Source: Thermoplasmatales archaeon
Lineage (GTDB): Archaea > Thermoplasmatota > Penumbrarchaeia > Penumbrarchaeales > Penumbrarchaeaceae
Reading direction: 5' to 3'
Length of the DNA: 36,743 nucleotides
Assembly: GCA_030595715.1 (NCBI GenBank)
Contig: JAUVCN010000016.1
Location: 1 to 36,743 of the forward strand
This document shows, piece by piece, positions 24,479-31,672 of this stretch. Each line of letters starts with the position of its first letter. Position 1 is the stretch's first letter. The position numbers and the translations under genes are program-made. A model generated the notes under the pieces. It saw only the letters and a list, made by a program, of their open reading frames with translations. It did no database searches and was not told where the DNA came from.

Positions 24479-25118
24479 TCGATACGGTCACCCGGTCACC
24501 ATCCTCCAGCATAAGTTCATCCCTCAGTTTGACATCAGATACCACCTCGATGGTGTCGTTGTGCAAGGTCCTGTTCGGGACCATGACCACGCTTTTTATT
24601 TCGTTGACACTGCACGGATAACAGAGACAGGCTCCGAACGTTCTCTCTCCCGATCTGAACCCCTCCACTTTGATACCGGGTCCCTTTCTGAGAAGGTCAA
24701 GTAGGGGAACGTACGGTCTTGAGAGTAATATGTTCAATGTTCCTGGGAATGGGTCAATGTGGAATTGTTCTTTGATCTGGTCGATGTAACCCTGTTGTGA
24801 AAGATAGTAGGCTCCTTCCCCCAGGCCGCAAGATATCTTTCCCACTGCTTCTATCTCACGTCCGGTTCCGAACAGGGACCCGAGCTCATTGTACATCCCC
24901 ATCAACAGCTCCACTCCGTCATTGGTGATCCTGAGGCTCGTTCCAGCTCTTTTTAAACTCCTTTCCACCAGACCTTTGGAGCTTAATTTCTTCAGATAGA
25001 TGGATGCCGATTGCTGAGAGGTCCCGATCTCCTCTCCCAGGGAACTGGTCGTTATCGTGATGTAATGCTCCATGGCCCCCATCCTGGCAAGTTTCAACAG
25101 CAGGATCCTTTCATCCAT
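24444..25118 (-). CDS. ribK: CTP-dependent riboflavin kinase with N-terminal winged helix
   Basis: 224 aa archaeal enzyme phosphorylating riboflavin to FMN using CTP. Residues 1-90 are a winged helix (E-E-I-G-T-S-Q-Q-S-A-S-I-Y-L-K-K-L recognition region); residues ~95-220 are the kinase barrel, with the G-L-G-E-G-A-Y-Y-L-S motif at ~98-107 and F-P-G-T-L-N-I near 143. A G-E-R-T-F-G-A-C-L-C-Y-P-C segment follows. The fused DNA-binding domain is known in many archaeal homologues and suggests the protein may also act as a regulator. Last gene of the L10e-Pth2-DUF99 group; it begins one nt after DUF99 ends. Confidence 0.9.
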   Translation of the reverse strand: MDERILLLKLARMGAMEHYITITTSSLGEEIGTSQQSASIYLKKLSSKGLVERSLKRAGTSLRITNDGVELLMGMYNELGSLFGTGREIEAVGKISCGLGEGAYYLSQQGYIDQIKEQFHIDPFPGTLNILLSRPYVPLLDLLRKGPGIKVEGFRSGERTFGACLCYPCSVNEIKSVVMVPNRTLHNDTIEVVSDVKLRDELMLEDGDRVTVSITYPARKPDPQ

Positions 25119-25119
25119 C

Positions 25120-25713
25120 TCAATTCACCTCTGACGATCGATCAAGCGAGTGCGCGATCATGTGGGAGATCCTGATCGGTTCAGGTGTTCTTCCACGTAC
25201 TGTGGCCTTTCTTACCAACCATTCGGCCTTCTCCTGGGTGATCCCCTCACATCTTATAAAACAGGGTCCATCTTTCAGATCGACCTCTTTCGGTTCATAT
25301 CTGGTGATCATTGAAAGGCGCTCTTCCCAATCCTGAAAGGTCCCTTTCAGCGCCTCTGCGATGGAATGGGTTTTTGGCTCCTTATCAGAACAGGTGATAA
25401 TGGGAACTCCGGTCCTTTCATGAAGATCCAACATGTCCAGAACATTGAACCCGGCAAGACAGGCCCCATCTGATAGAATGGCCCTGATCTGTGGAAGATG
25501 ACCGCTTGCCTTCAACATATCGTATACACATTCCGATGAGTCCGAACCGTCTGTCCCGACGTCAGAGATCAGCACCCCTTCCACATATCCGTCCAATCTC
25601 ATGATGGTTATGACGATCGGTGTTCTATCGGATCCCCGGATATATCTGCCATCATCCACCCCGGCCACCCGAACTTGATCCTTCAATGGCCATCCCGACA
25701 TCTTCCACCTCAT
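25120..25713 (-). CDS. DUF99 family protein (endonuclease V-like fold)
   Basis: 197 aa. V-A-G-V-D-D-G-R-Y at the N-terminus and D-G-A-C-L-A-G-F-N-V-L-D in the middle match archaeal DUF99 proteins, whose fold is related to endonuclease V; no catalytic activity is established. The start overlaps the Pth2 stop (ATGA) and the stop abuts the riboflavin kinase start, so it belongs to that operon. The acidic residues at D-D and D-G could bind a metal by analogy, which is inference. Confidence 0.85.
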   Translation of the reverse strand: MRWKMSGWPLKDQVRVAGVDDGRYIRGSDRTPIVITIMRLDGYVEGVLISDVGTDGSDSSECVYDMLKASGHLPQIRAILSDGACLAGFNVLDMLDLHERTGVPIITCSDKEPKTHSIAEALKGTFQDWEERLSMITRYEPKEVDLKDGPCFIRCEGITQEKAEWLVRKATVRGRTPEPIRISHMIAHSLDRSSEVN

Positions 25714-26081
25714 ACCAACGTTAAGGACCCTGTTACCTTGTTCACCTCGGGTGATGGGCCAGGTCCGATCCCGAGGCAGGTCACGGTCCCCGGTTCCACC
25801 TCGGTCTTACCCGCATCCTGCACTATTGATGTGGATAGGCCCAACCCTTCAGCAACGTTCTTCAACTCATACAGGTCCTTCAGGGAACCTCCCTTGACAA
25901 CGACCTTCTTCTGTCCTTCCTTGTACCACGCTTTGAACCACCGCTCATGGTCCTTCTTGGTAGAAAAAGCACAATTGACCGCTGCATGGGCCACCTGGAC
26001 GGCCATCTTTCCAGGTGAGAGTTTGATATCCGTCCTGATCGCAATGACCATCTTGTTCATGAATTCCTCTTTCGCCATCAT
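25710..26081 (-). CDS. pth2: Peptidyl-tRNA hydrolase (Pth2 type)
   Basis: 123 aa enzyme that cleaves peptidyl-tRNA to rescue tRNA from aborted translation. The hallmark K-L-S-P-G-K-M-A-V-Q-V-A-H-A-A helix with catalytic His is present, with R-T-D before it, G-L-S-T-S-I-V-Q-D-A-G-K-T-E in the middle, and T-C-L-G-I-G-P-G-P near the end. Length and order fit archaeal Pth2. It lies one nt downstream of the small basic protein and overlaps DUF99 by ATGA. Confidence 0.95.
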   Translation of the reverse strand: MMAKEEFMNKMVIAIRTDIKLSPGKMAVQVAHAAVNCAFSTKKDHERWFKAWYKEGQKKVVVKGGSLKDLYELKNVAEGLGLSTSIVQDAGKTEVEPGTVTCLGIGPGPSPEVNKVTGSLTLV

Positions 26082-26082
26082 A

Positions 26083-26370
26083 TCACACCTGTAATGGGTC
26101 GAGTTCCTTGTCCTTCCATTTCTGACCCTTCTTCCTTGCTTTCTTCCAGTCTATCTTCTTCACGATACGCAAGATATTGTCTTCCAGCTTAAATGAATTA
26201 AGAGGTACCTTGAGAAATACACTTCCATCCTTGAGAACGATCTCTTTCCCTTCAACTCCGATCGTCTCCCCCTTCACTTTGTCATGTTCGTCCTTGACAA
26301 AGAGAGAGAGATACTCGTCCTTTGGATCTTCCAAAGACTGTTTCCCAATGGTCTTTTTCCCCCGTGCCAT
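26083..26370 (-). CDS. Conserved-looking small basic protein
   Basis: 95 aa, basic at both ends (M-A-R-G-K-K; a K/R-rich D-W-K-K-A-R-K-K-G-Q-K-W-K tail) with a beta-rich middle (G-V-E-G-K-E-I-V-L-K-D-G-S-V-F-L-K-V-P) that looks like a small barrel. Position between L10e and Pth2 in a translation operon, plus its basic nature, suggests RNA or ribosome binding. I do not recognise a named family. The start ATG 26370 has a GGAG-containing stretch upstream. Confidence 0.75.
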   Translation of the reverse strand: MARGKKTIGKQSLEDPKDEYLSLFVKDEHDKVKGETIGVEGKEIVLKDGSVFLKVPLNSFKLEDNILRIVKKIDWKKARKKGQKWKDKELDPLQV

Positions 26371-26406
26371 GGAGGTGGAGTTGATTCTCCGGATAAAATC
26401 GTTTCC

Positions 26407-26907
26407 TTACTCGGCCTTAACGATGTAGACAGGTGAGGGAAGTTTCTGTGAGGCCTTCCTGAGAGCGATCTTTGCATGTATCTCCATGGGCTCGTTCACC
26501 TCGAGCGTGATGACCTGCTGACCGGTCTTGACCCTTGCAGCGGTTCCCACGTTCTTTCCGAATGATTTTCTCATTCCCTGTGAGACCCTATCTGCTCCGG
26601 CTCCTGTTGCCTGCTTGTTCTCCCTGAGAATGTGATGGGGATATACCCTGATCACCAGTCTATAGTTCTGAGTACCTGCCATCTTGGAGATGTACTTGTT
26701 TGCAGCGATACGAGCTGCCTCAAGGGCTGTGTGTCTAATGTGGCACTGCTCCTTGACGATCAGATGATAGATAGAAGGGAATGATAACTGCCTGTTACCG
26801 CTTACGAACTGCTGTATCCTGGGTGCTGGAATACCACCGGTATACTCCTTCCTTGTGAATGGTCGTCCCCTTAACTGGCGGTACATCCTGTTGGGCTTTC
26901 TGGCCAT
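26407..26907 (-). CDS. rpl10e: 50S ribosomal protein L10e (uL16)
   Basis: 166 aa core protein of the large subunit near the peptidyl-transferase centre. The N-terminus M-A-R-K-P-N-R-M-Y-R, then R-P-F-T-R-K-E-Y-x-G-G-I-P, and later Q-N-Y-R-L-V-I-R-V-Y-P-H-H-I-L-R-E-N-K are characteristic of archaeal/eukaryotic L10e. GGAGG lies before the start. First gene of the minus-strand group leading to Pth2 and riboflavin kinase, with a 36-nt gap to the next gene. Confidence 0.97.
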   Translation of the reverse strand: MARKPNRMYRQLRGRPFTRKEYTGGIPAPRIQQFVSGNRQLSFPSIYHLIVKEQCHIRHTALEAARIAANKYISKMAGTQNYRLVIRVYPHHILRENKQATGAGADRVSQGMRKSFGKNVGTAARVKTGQQVITLEVNEPMEIHAKIALRKASQKLPSPVYIVKAE

Positions 26908-26926
26908 CTCGTTCGCCTCCGTTTTT

Positions 26927-26942
26927 GGTAGATAATACTACC
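26927..26942 (-). promoter_or_regulatory. Perfect hairpin in the L10e leader
   Basis: GGTAG-ATAATA-CTACC, a 5-bp perfect inverted repeat, lies in the predicted 5' UTR of the L10e mRNA, ending a few nt before its GGAGG site. Ribosomal-protein leaders are often targets of feedback control, but no specific ligand is implied here. Confidence 0.4.
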
Positions 26943-26969
26943 TGGTGCCGCCCACTATTATAGAGGTCA

Positions 26970-26977
26970 TATTTAAG
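26970..26977 (-). promoter_or_regulatory. TATA box of the L10e operon
   Basis: On the minus strand CCTTAAATATG lies ~65 nt before the L10e ATG; transcription would start near 26948, giving a ~40-nt leader that contains the hairpin and ribosome site. Confidence 0.55.
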
Positions 26978-27082
26978 GATAGCCCAACAAGGATGCGAGG
27001 ATCATCGGGAGATATGGTCCATTTCCCCCGATAATGAGGTGCGCATCCACCCCATTGTCTGGCAATCTCGCTTCCAGCCCAT

Positions 27083-27090
27083 TTAAATAT
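27083..27090 (+). promoter_or_regulatory. TATA box giving a leaderless pdaD transcript
   Basis: TTTAAATA is centred 25 nt upstream of ATG 27111 and no ribosome site precedes the start codon. The spacing predicts transcription starting at or next to the ATG. Confidence 0.6.
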
Positions 27091-27110
27091 GTGCGGATTC
27101 TTGTGTTTGC

Positions 27111-27671
27111 ATGAACGATATTACGGGTCTCAGGCCGAAGAGACTTTTCCTGACCACCGGTATAGGAAGGCATCGAGAAAAGCTGGCCAGCTTCGAACTT
27201 GCCCTCAGGGATGCCGGGATCGAGAGATATAATCTGGTCACCGTATCATCCATCTATCCCCCCGGAGCAAGGATAATGGATAAAGAGGATGGATTGAAAG
27301 ATCTTCAGCCCGGGCAGATAGTTTTTTGTGTCATGAGCAAGGCCGAATCGAACGAACCCGGAAGAAGGATCGCTGCATCCATAGGAGTTGCGATCCCCCA
27401 GAGGGAGGAATCCTATGGGTATCTCTCCGAGCATCATTCATACGGGCAGCAGGCAAAGGATGCGGGAGATTATGCAGAGGACCTGGCCGCAGAGATGCTG
27501 GCTTCCACCCTGGGGATCAAATTTGACGTGGATTCCAACTACGATGAAAAGAGGGACATCTTCAAGATGGATGGAAGGATAGTAAATACCCAGAACGTCA
27601 CATCCTATACCCAGGTCGAAGATAACGGAAGATGGACAACTGCTCTTTCAGCTGCGGTTTTCGTCCCCTGA
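27111..27671 (+). CDS. pdaD: Pyruvoyl-dependent arginine decarboxylase
   Basis: 186 aa. It converts arginine to agmatine, the first step of archaeal polyamine synthesis. The proenzyme self-cleaves at a Ser-Ser pair, here S46-S47 within L-V-T-V-S-S-I-Y-P-P-G-A, leaving a pyruvoyl group on the new N-terminus. The conserved late segment Y-G-Y-L-S-E-H-H is intact. Slightly longer than the ~165-aa Methanocaldococcus enzyme. It is followed nine nt later by deoxyhypusine synthase, consistent with a shared polyamine pathway. Confidence 0.93.
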   Translation: MNDITGLRPKRLFLTTGIGRHREKLASFELALRDAGIERYNLVTVSSIYPPGARIMDKEDGLKDLQPGQIVFCVMSKAESNEPGRRIAASIGVAIPQREESYGYLSEHHSYGQQAKDAGDYAEDLAAEMLASTLGIKFDVDSNYDEKRDIFKMDGRIVNTQNVTSYTQVEDNGRWTTALSAAVFVP

Positions 27672-27680
27672 GGTGATCCG

Positions 27681-28745
27681 ATGAAAGATGAAAGACCCAC
27701 TCGTGATGAACTTCTCAAAACCCCGATCAAGATGATAGATCTTTCAAAGAAAATAACCATCGGTGACCTACTTGATCAGTTCTCGGGAACCTCATTTCAG
27801 GCTCGGAGGCTCTCCCAGTGTGTTGATATCTACCGGAAGATGACAGATGAGGATGGGTCCCATACAGTTTTCATGGGGCTTGCCGGATCTGCCATCGCCG
27901 CAGGCCTAAGGAATGTGATCACCGATCTGATAAGGGTCGGCCTGGTCGATGTGATAGCAACCACAGGTGCGGTCGTCTATCAGGATTACTACCAGGCGAT
28001 GGGGTATCATCATTATCGTGGTAATGTGGATTCGGATGACGTTCTTCTTCATGAATACATGATCGACAGGATCCATGACACGTATGTGGACGAGGAAAAG
28101 TTCCGGGAGACCGATGTATCCATCGGGAAGTTAATGGAGTCACTTGGAAGCGGAAGATATTCCACCAGGGAGCTCATGGCCATCCTTGGGGAGCGATGCA
28201 CCAAGGACAGGGGTTCTATCCTGGGAGCCGCCTTCGAGGAAGGTGTGCCCATCTATTGTCCGGCCATAGCGGATTCTTCTATAGGAATTGGCCTTGCAAC
28301 CTCGTACAAGAGACAGAGGGATGAGGGTGCCAAGGACGAGGATATCTTCATCCTCGATACCATCAGGGATAACTACGAGATGGCGCAGATAATGCATTCA
28401 TCGAAGGCAACGGGAGCGGTATATCTTGGCGGCGGCGTTCCAAAGAACTACATCAACGATGCTGTTGTCATGGCCGATATGCTCTATGGTGACCAGGATG
28501 GCCACGAATACGCATTTCAGATCACCATGGACAGACCGGAGTGGGGCGGTCTTTCCGGATCTACCCTCGGTGAGGCGCAATCCTGGGGAAAGATAGATCC
28601 CGGGGCAACCCATCAGATGGTCAATGTAGAACTGTCAGTATCCCTCCCTCTGATCGCAGGGGCCCTTCTTGAAGGAAGGGCATGGAAGAAGAGGAATGCC
28701 CCGTCGCTGACCTGGGGTGGAGACAAATTGGACCATGGCCAGTAA
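27681..28745 (+). CDS. dys: Deoxyhypusine synthase
   Basis: 354 aa NAD-dependent enzyme that moves an aminobutyl group (from spermidine; agmatine in some archaea) to a lysine of aIF5A, the first step of hypusine formation. The active-site lysine is Lys 255 in G-G-G-V-P-K-N-Y-I-N, and the C-terminal L-S-G-S-T-L-G-E-A-Q-S-W-G-K-I block that binds NAD and amine is intact. M-G-L-A-G-S-A-I-A-A-G-L and T-T-G-A mark the Rossmann-like core. A near-perfect GAGGTGATC precedes the ATG. Co-transcribed with pdaD. Confidence 0.95.
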   Translation: MKDERPTRDELLKTPIKMIDLSKKITIGDLLDQFSGTSFQARRLSQCVDIYRKMTDEDGSHTVFMGLAGSAIAAGLRNVITDLIRVGLVDVIATTGAVVYQDYYQAMGYHHYRGNVDSDDVLLHEYMIDRIHDTYVDEEKFRETDVSIGKLMESLGSGRYSTRELMAILGERCTKDRGSILGAAFEEGVPIYCPAIADSSIGIGLATSYKRQRDEGAKDEDIFILDTIRDNYEMAQIMHSSKATGAVYLGGGVPKNYINDAVVMADMLYGDQDGHEYAFQITMDRPEWGGLSGSTLGEAQSWGKIDPGATHQMVNVELSVSLPLIAGALLEGRAWKKRNAPSLTWGGDKLDHGQ

Positions 28746-28819
28746 CATGGATGCCCATGTTTGCAAAATAATAATCATTATAAAGGAGTAGTAGTTTAAC
28801 CACCTCCCCTGAACCTACC

Positions 28820-28843
28820 TATATAAATATTAGTAGTATATAG
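28820..28843 (+). promoter_or_regulatory. Two tandem TATA boxes before rpo7
   Basis: TATATAAATA (28820-28829) and GTATATAG (28836-28843) lie 15 nt apart and could start transcripts near 28850 and 28865, i.e. leaders of ~30 and ~15 nt. The AAGGAG site 11 nt before ATG 28881 lies within the longer leader. Confidence 0.5.
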
Positions 28844-28880
28844 ACGGCGGGAATACCTTAGAAATAAGGAGTGGCCATCG

Positions 28881-29474
28881 ATGTATAAGATGATAGAACG
28901 TGAAGACGTCATCCGCATACCTCCGCATTACCTTGGACAGGACCTTGAAGTGGTAGCAGATTATCTGACGAGAAAGAATTTCGAAGGTAGGATGGACCAC
29001 CTGAATAGGCTCGTAATAGAGGCTACAGATGTCGAGAAGATCGGCGAAGGAAGGATCGTCCATGGTGACGGTGCTATCTTTCAGAGGGTAACATTCAAGG
29101 CATTGGTTTTCCAGCCGTTGCTCCACGAGGTAATTGAAGGGAACGTGGTGGAGATCCTGAAATTCGGTGCCTTTGTAAGATTCGGGCCCCTGGACGGACT
29201 CGTTCACATCTCCCAGGTCATGGACGACCATATCGATGTCGACCTTGGCAATATGAGGCTTGTTGGAAAGGATTCCAAGAGGGACCTCAGGGTTGGAGAT
29301 CAGGTAAGGGCAAGGATCGTATCCATGTCCATGAACGAGAGATCACCCAGGGAATCCAGGATAGGTCTCACGATGAGGCAGGCTGGACTTGGCAAGGTCG
29401 ATTGGCTCAACGAAGAGTACAAGGAAAGGCATCATATCCCGGAAGAACCTGATAAGAAGAAGAGCAAGAAGTGA
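28881..29474 (+). CDS. rpo7: DNA-directed RNA polymerase subunit E' (Rpo7)
   Basis: 197 aa; with Rpo4 it forms the RNA polymerase stalk that binds emerging RNA. The N-terminal tip domain begins M-Y-K-M-I-E-R-E-D-V-I-R-I-P-P, typical of Rpo7. The C-terminal half is an S1/OB fold: V-I-E-G-N-V-V-E-I-L-K-F-G-A-F-V-R-F-G-P-L-D-G-L-V-H-I-S-Q. A lysine-rich tail ends it. AAGGAG upstream. Overlaps or abuts spt4, first gene of the conserved rpo7-spt4-DPCK-S24e-S27ae operon. Confidence 0.96.
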   Translation: MYKMIEREDVIRIPPHYLGQDLEVVADYLTRKNFEGRMDHLNRLVIEATDVEKIGEGRIVHGDGAIFQRVTFKALVFQPLLHEVIEGNVVEILKFGAFVRFGPLDGLVHISQVMDDHIDVDLGNMRLVGKDSKRDLRVGDQVRARIVSMSMNERSPRESRIGLTMRQAGLGKVDWLNEEYKERHHIPEEPDKKKSKK

Positions 29475-29479
29475 TATCC

Positions 29480-29656
29480 ATGCTGGCGTGCAAGAAGTGT
29501 ATGTTCCTGACGGACCAGGAAAAATGTCCCCTTTGCGATGGTGAACTCTCCAAGGAATGGCAGGGAATGATTGTGGTCCTTGACTGGGAAACCTCAGAGG
29601 TTGCCGCTCATATGGAGATCAGGGCAAATGGAAAATATGCCTTGAAGGTCAGGTGA
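29480..29656 (+). CDS. spt4: Transcription elongation factor Spt4 (RpoE'')
   Basis: 58 aa zinc-finger factor that pairs with Spt5 to keep RNA polymerase clamped during elongation. Zinc ligands appear as C-K-K-C (residues 4-7) and C-P-L-C (~16-19), with the later G-M-I-V-V-L-D and A-N-G-K-Y-A-L-K-V-R typical of Spt4. ATG 29480 is preferred; a GTG at 29471 overlapping the rpo7 stop would add three residues. Confidence 0.95.
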   Translation: MLACKKCMFLTDQEKCPLCDGELSKEWQGMIVVLDWETSEVAAHMEIRANGKYALKVR

Positions 29657-29664
29657 AATTACAG

Positions 29665-30183
29665 ATGATATTCAAGCTCACAGATTACCTCCGGGTGGTC
29701 TTGAAGGACCCTTTGGGACAACTGGTTCCCAACGAGGAGAGGACGAAGTCCAGGCTGGACCAGCTCATCTCCTTGCCTCTGGTCGTTGTGGGCGATGTAT
29801 CAGCTACTGTGATGTCGAAGATGGGATATGTCCCGGCTCTGATCCTTGTTGACAATCACACGAAGAGGGGTAAGGAGATACCGACGTTGATAGTGTCCCC
29901 CACCCGGATCATCAAAGTGGTGAACCCCGCCGGAATGCTTGGAGGGGAACTCTTTGAGGCCATGGAGGAAGCTATCAGGGCGATCGAGATCGGCGAGGTG
30001 GATGGGACGATCCTGATAGAAGTGGAAGGAGAAGAAGACCTCTCGACCCTTGCTGCAATAAAATTACTACCTGAAGGTTCAACCGTTGTCTACGGTCAGC
30101 CAGATGCTGGCCTGGTCGTGGTCAATGTGGATGACGAAATAAAGAAAAGAATCAATGAGATGCTCCAGGAGATGGAGGTTTGA
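29665..30183 (+). CDS. GTP-dependent dephospho-CoA kinase (DUF359)
   Basis: 172 aa. It phosphorylates dephospho-CoA to CoA with GTP, the archaeal replacement for CoaE (family DUF359, established in Thermococcus). Conserved pieces: V-V-G-D-V-S-A-T-V-M, V-D-N-H-T-K-R-G-K-E, N-P-A-G-M-L-G-G-E-L-F-E-A, V-E-G-E-E-D-L, and Y-G-Q-P-D-A-G-L-V-V-V. ATG 29665 has CAGGTGA eight nt upstream; a GTG at 29653, overlapping the spt4 stop, is an alternative. Its place before S24e is conserved in archaea. Confidence 0.9.
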   Translation: MIFKLTDYLRVVLKDPLGQLVPNEERTKSRLDQLISLPLVVVGDVSATVMSKMGYVPALILVDNHTKRGKEIPTLIVSPTRIIKVVNPAGMLGGELFEAMEEAIRAIEIGEVDGTILIEVEGEEDLSTLAAIKLLPEGSTVVYGQPDAGLVVVNVDDEIKKRINEMLQEMEV

Positions 30184-30187
30184 TCCC

Positions 30188-30499
30188 ATGGATATAGAAA
30201 TTTTAGAAAAACACGATAACCTCCTTCTGGAAAGGACCGAGGTAAGGCTGCTTGCAAAGCACCCCAAGGAAGCCACACCAAAGAGGAAGGAGCTGAAGGA
30301 AGCAATTACCGAGGCCCTTGGGATCTCCAAGGAGACCATTGTCATTGACGTGGTAGAATCCGAGTTCGGTAAGGGAGAGACAAAGATCTATGCAAAGGTC
30401 TACAATAAGGTGGAAATTGCAAGGAAGATCGAGAACGATCACATCCTCAAGAGGAACAGCCTCTATGAGGGGAAGAAGAAGAAGGAAGAAGGTTCCTGA
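30188..30499 (+). CDS. rps24e: 30S ribosomal protein S24e
   Basis: 103 aa small-subunit protein. [19 protein letters not shown], then [11 protein letters not shown] and [12 protein letters not shown] are typical. GGAGG lies nine nt before the ATG, inside the end of the kinase gene. Acidic/basic tail K-K-K-K-E-E-G-S. Confidence 0.96.
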   Translation: MDIEILEKHDNLLLERTEVRLLAKHPKEATPKRKELKEAITEALGISKETIVIDVVESEFGKGETKIYAKVYNKVEIARKIENDHILKRNSLYEGKKKKEEGS

Positions 30500-30509
30500 G
30501 GTGATTGTG

Positions 30510-30662
30510 ATGAGGAATAACGAACTTTACGATATCAAGGATGAGAAGCTGGAAAGGAAGAGGAAGAACTGCCCGAAATGTGAGGGCGCATTCCTTGCCA
30601 GGCACTCCGATAGACTCCACTGTGGAAGATGCGGATATACCGAATTCCTGAACAAGGAGTAA
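30510..30662 (+). CDS. rps27ae: 30S ribosomal protein S27ae
   Basis: 50 aa zinc protein of the small subunit. Ligands are C-P-K-C (~21-24) and C-G-R-C (~39-42) with G-Y-T-E-F at the end. The ATG at 30510 follows a near-perfect GAGGTGAT; the longer in-frame start at 30390 lies within S24e and is not real. In many archaea kae1-bud32 comes next; here a defence island follows. Confidence 0.94.
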   Translation: MRNNELYDIKDEKLERKRKNCPKCEGAFLARHSDRLHCGRCGYTEFLNKE

Positions 30663-30726
30663 ACCACATCTTCTTGGTGAGAATACTTTCAGCATATGCG
30701 CCCTCCCCAGGGGTAATTTTTATTTA

Positions 30727-30736
30727 GTTTATAGTG
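30727..30736 (+). promoter_or_regulatory. TATA box giving a leaderless darG transcript, behind a T-run
   Basis: GTTTATAGTG is centred ~26 nt upstream of ATG 30758, with no ribosome site before that ATG. The TTTTT run at 30718-30722, after the ribosomal-protein operon, may terminate S27ae transcription and insulate the island. Confidence 0.5.
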
Positions 30737-30757
30737 GAAGTACTAGATGGGGTACTG

Positions 30758-31666
30758 ATGATAATCTACATGGACGGTAACATCTTCAATACTCCTGCAA
30801 AGGCGTATGTGAATACGGTCAATACACAGGGAGTAATGGGGAAGGGTATTGCCAAGGTATTCAAAGAGATGTATCCAAAGATGTTCAAGGAATACCAGAT
30901 CAAATGTGAAAATGGAGAATTGGACATCGGAAAGCTTTGGTCCTATCATGCTAAAGATAAAATTGTTATTAATTTCCCCACAAAAGAACATTGGAGAAGA
31001 CCCTCAAAGGTAGATTATATTGAAGCAGGATTATTGGACTTCTCGAAGAAATTTGCGATTTGGGGTTTAGAATCTGTAGCTTTCCCACCACTAGGGTGTG
31101 GAAATGGCGGATTGGATTTTGAAACCCAAGTAAAACCATTAATGGAAAAATATTTACAACCTTTACCGATCAATATATTGGTCTACCCCTATAAGGGAAA
31201 GGATGATGATCCGGAACATTTTAATATTGAGAAGATGAAAGATTGGTTGAGATCCGAACCCGCTTCAATGCCTTTCAGTGAAGTTTGGGATGATCTGATC
31301 AATCAGATAATTAAACACCCCAATATCCGTTCTTCAACGAGGGATTCAATTTTATCTTATCATGATTCTGATATAGAATCAGAAAAAAATATCATAATGA
31401 AAAATGGGAGGGTTACTCAAATTTATTTTGAAGATCTTAGAGTGATATGGAACGCGATGAGAGAGAATGGTTTCTTATTGTCAAAGGATTTTCCATATTC
31501 ATTACTCCATGTGAAAGAGGAAATAGTTCATCTATTCACATTGTTGGATTATGTTTTACCGTTTGAAGGGACCGTATCAGTAAAGGGGAATATTCTCTCA
31601 GAGAAAGGGTTCAAAATAAAATCCGAGGTGATAAGTCCTCAACTAAATCTCTATTCTTTTGCGTGA
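30758..31666 (+). CDS. darG: DarG-like antitoxin: macrodomain ADP-ribosyl hydrolase
   Basis: 302 aa. The N-terminal ~165 residues form a macrodomain of the TARG1/DarG type: G-N-I-F, V-N-T-V-N-T-Q-G-V-M-G-K-G-I-A (ADP-ribose loop), the catalytic-lysine segment I-N-F-P-T-K-E-H-W-R-R-P (Lys 76), and F-P-P-L-G-C-G-N-G-G-L-D-F. Such enzymes remove ADP-ribose that DarT adds to DNA bases. The C-terminal ~130 residues are a separate domain (E-V-W-D-D-L-I-N-Q-I-I onwards), corresponding to the DarG part that in known systems binds and neutralises DarT directly. ATG 30758 fits leaderless geometry; GTG 30734 would add eight residues. The gene is visibly AT-rich with ATT/TTA/AAA codons, unlike the operon upstream. 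darT follows after six nt. Confidence 0.88.
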   Translation: MIIYMDGNIFNTPAKAYVNTVNTQGVMGKGIAKVFKEMYPKMFKEYQIKCENGELDIGKLWSYHAKDKIVINFPTKEHWRRPSKVDYIEAGLLDFSKKFAIWGLESVAFPPLGCGNGGLDFETQVKPLMEKYLQPLPINILVYPYKGKDDDPEHFNIEKMKDWLRSEPASMPFSEVWDDLINQIIKHPNIRSSTRDSILSYHDSDIESEKNIIMKNGRVTQIYFEDLRVIWNAMRENGFLLSKDFPYSLLHVKEEIVHLFTLLDYVLPFEGTVSVKGNILSEKGFKIKSEVISPQLNLYSFA

Positions 31667-31672
31667 TATAAC

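Noticed and set aside
28746-28880. Possible tRNA or small RNA gene between dys and rpo7
   Set aside because: No cloverleaf or T-loop consensus was found; the stretch is AT-rich and explained by two TATA boxes.
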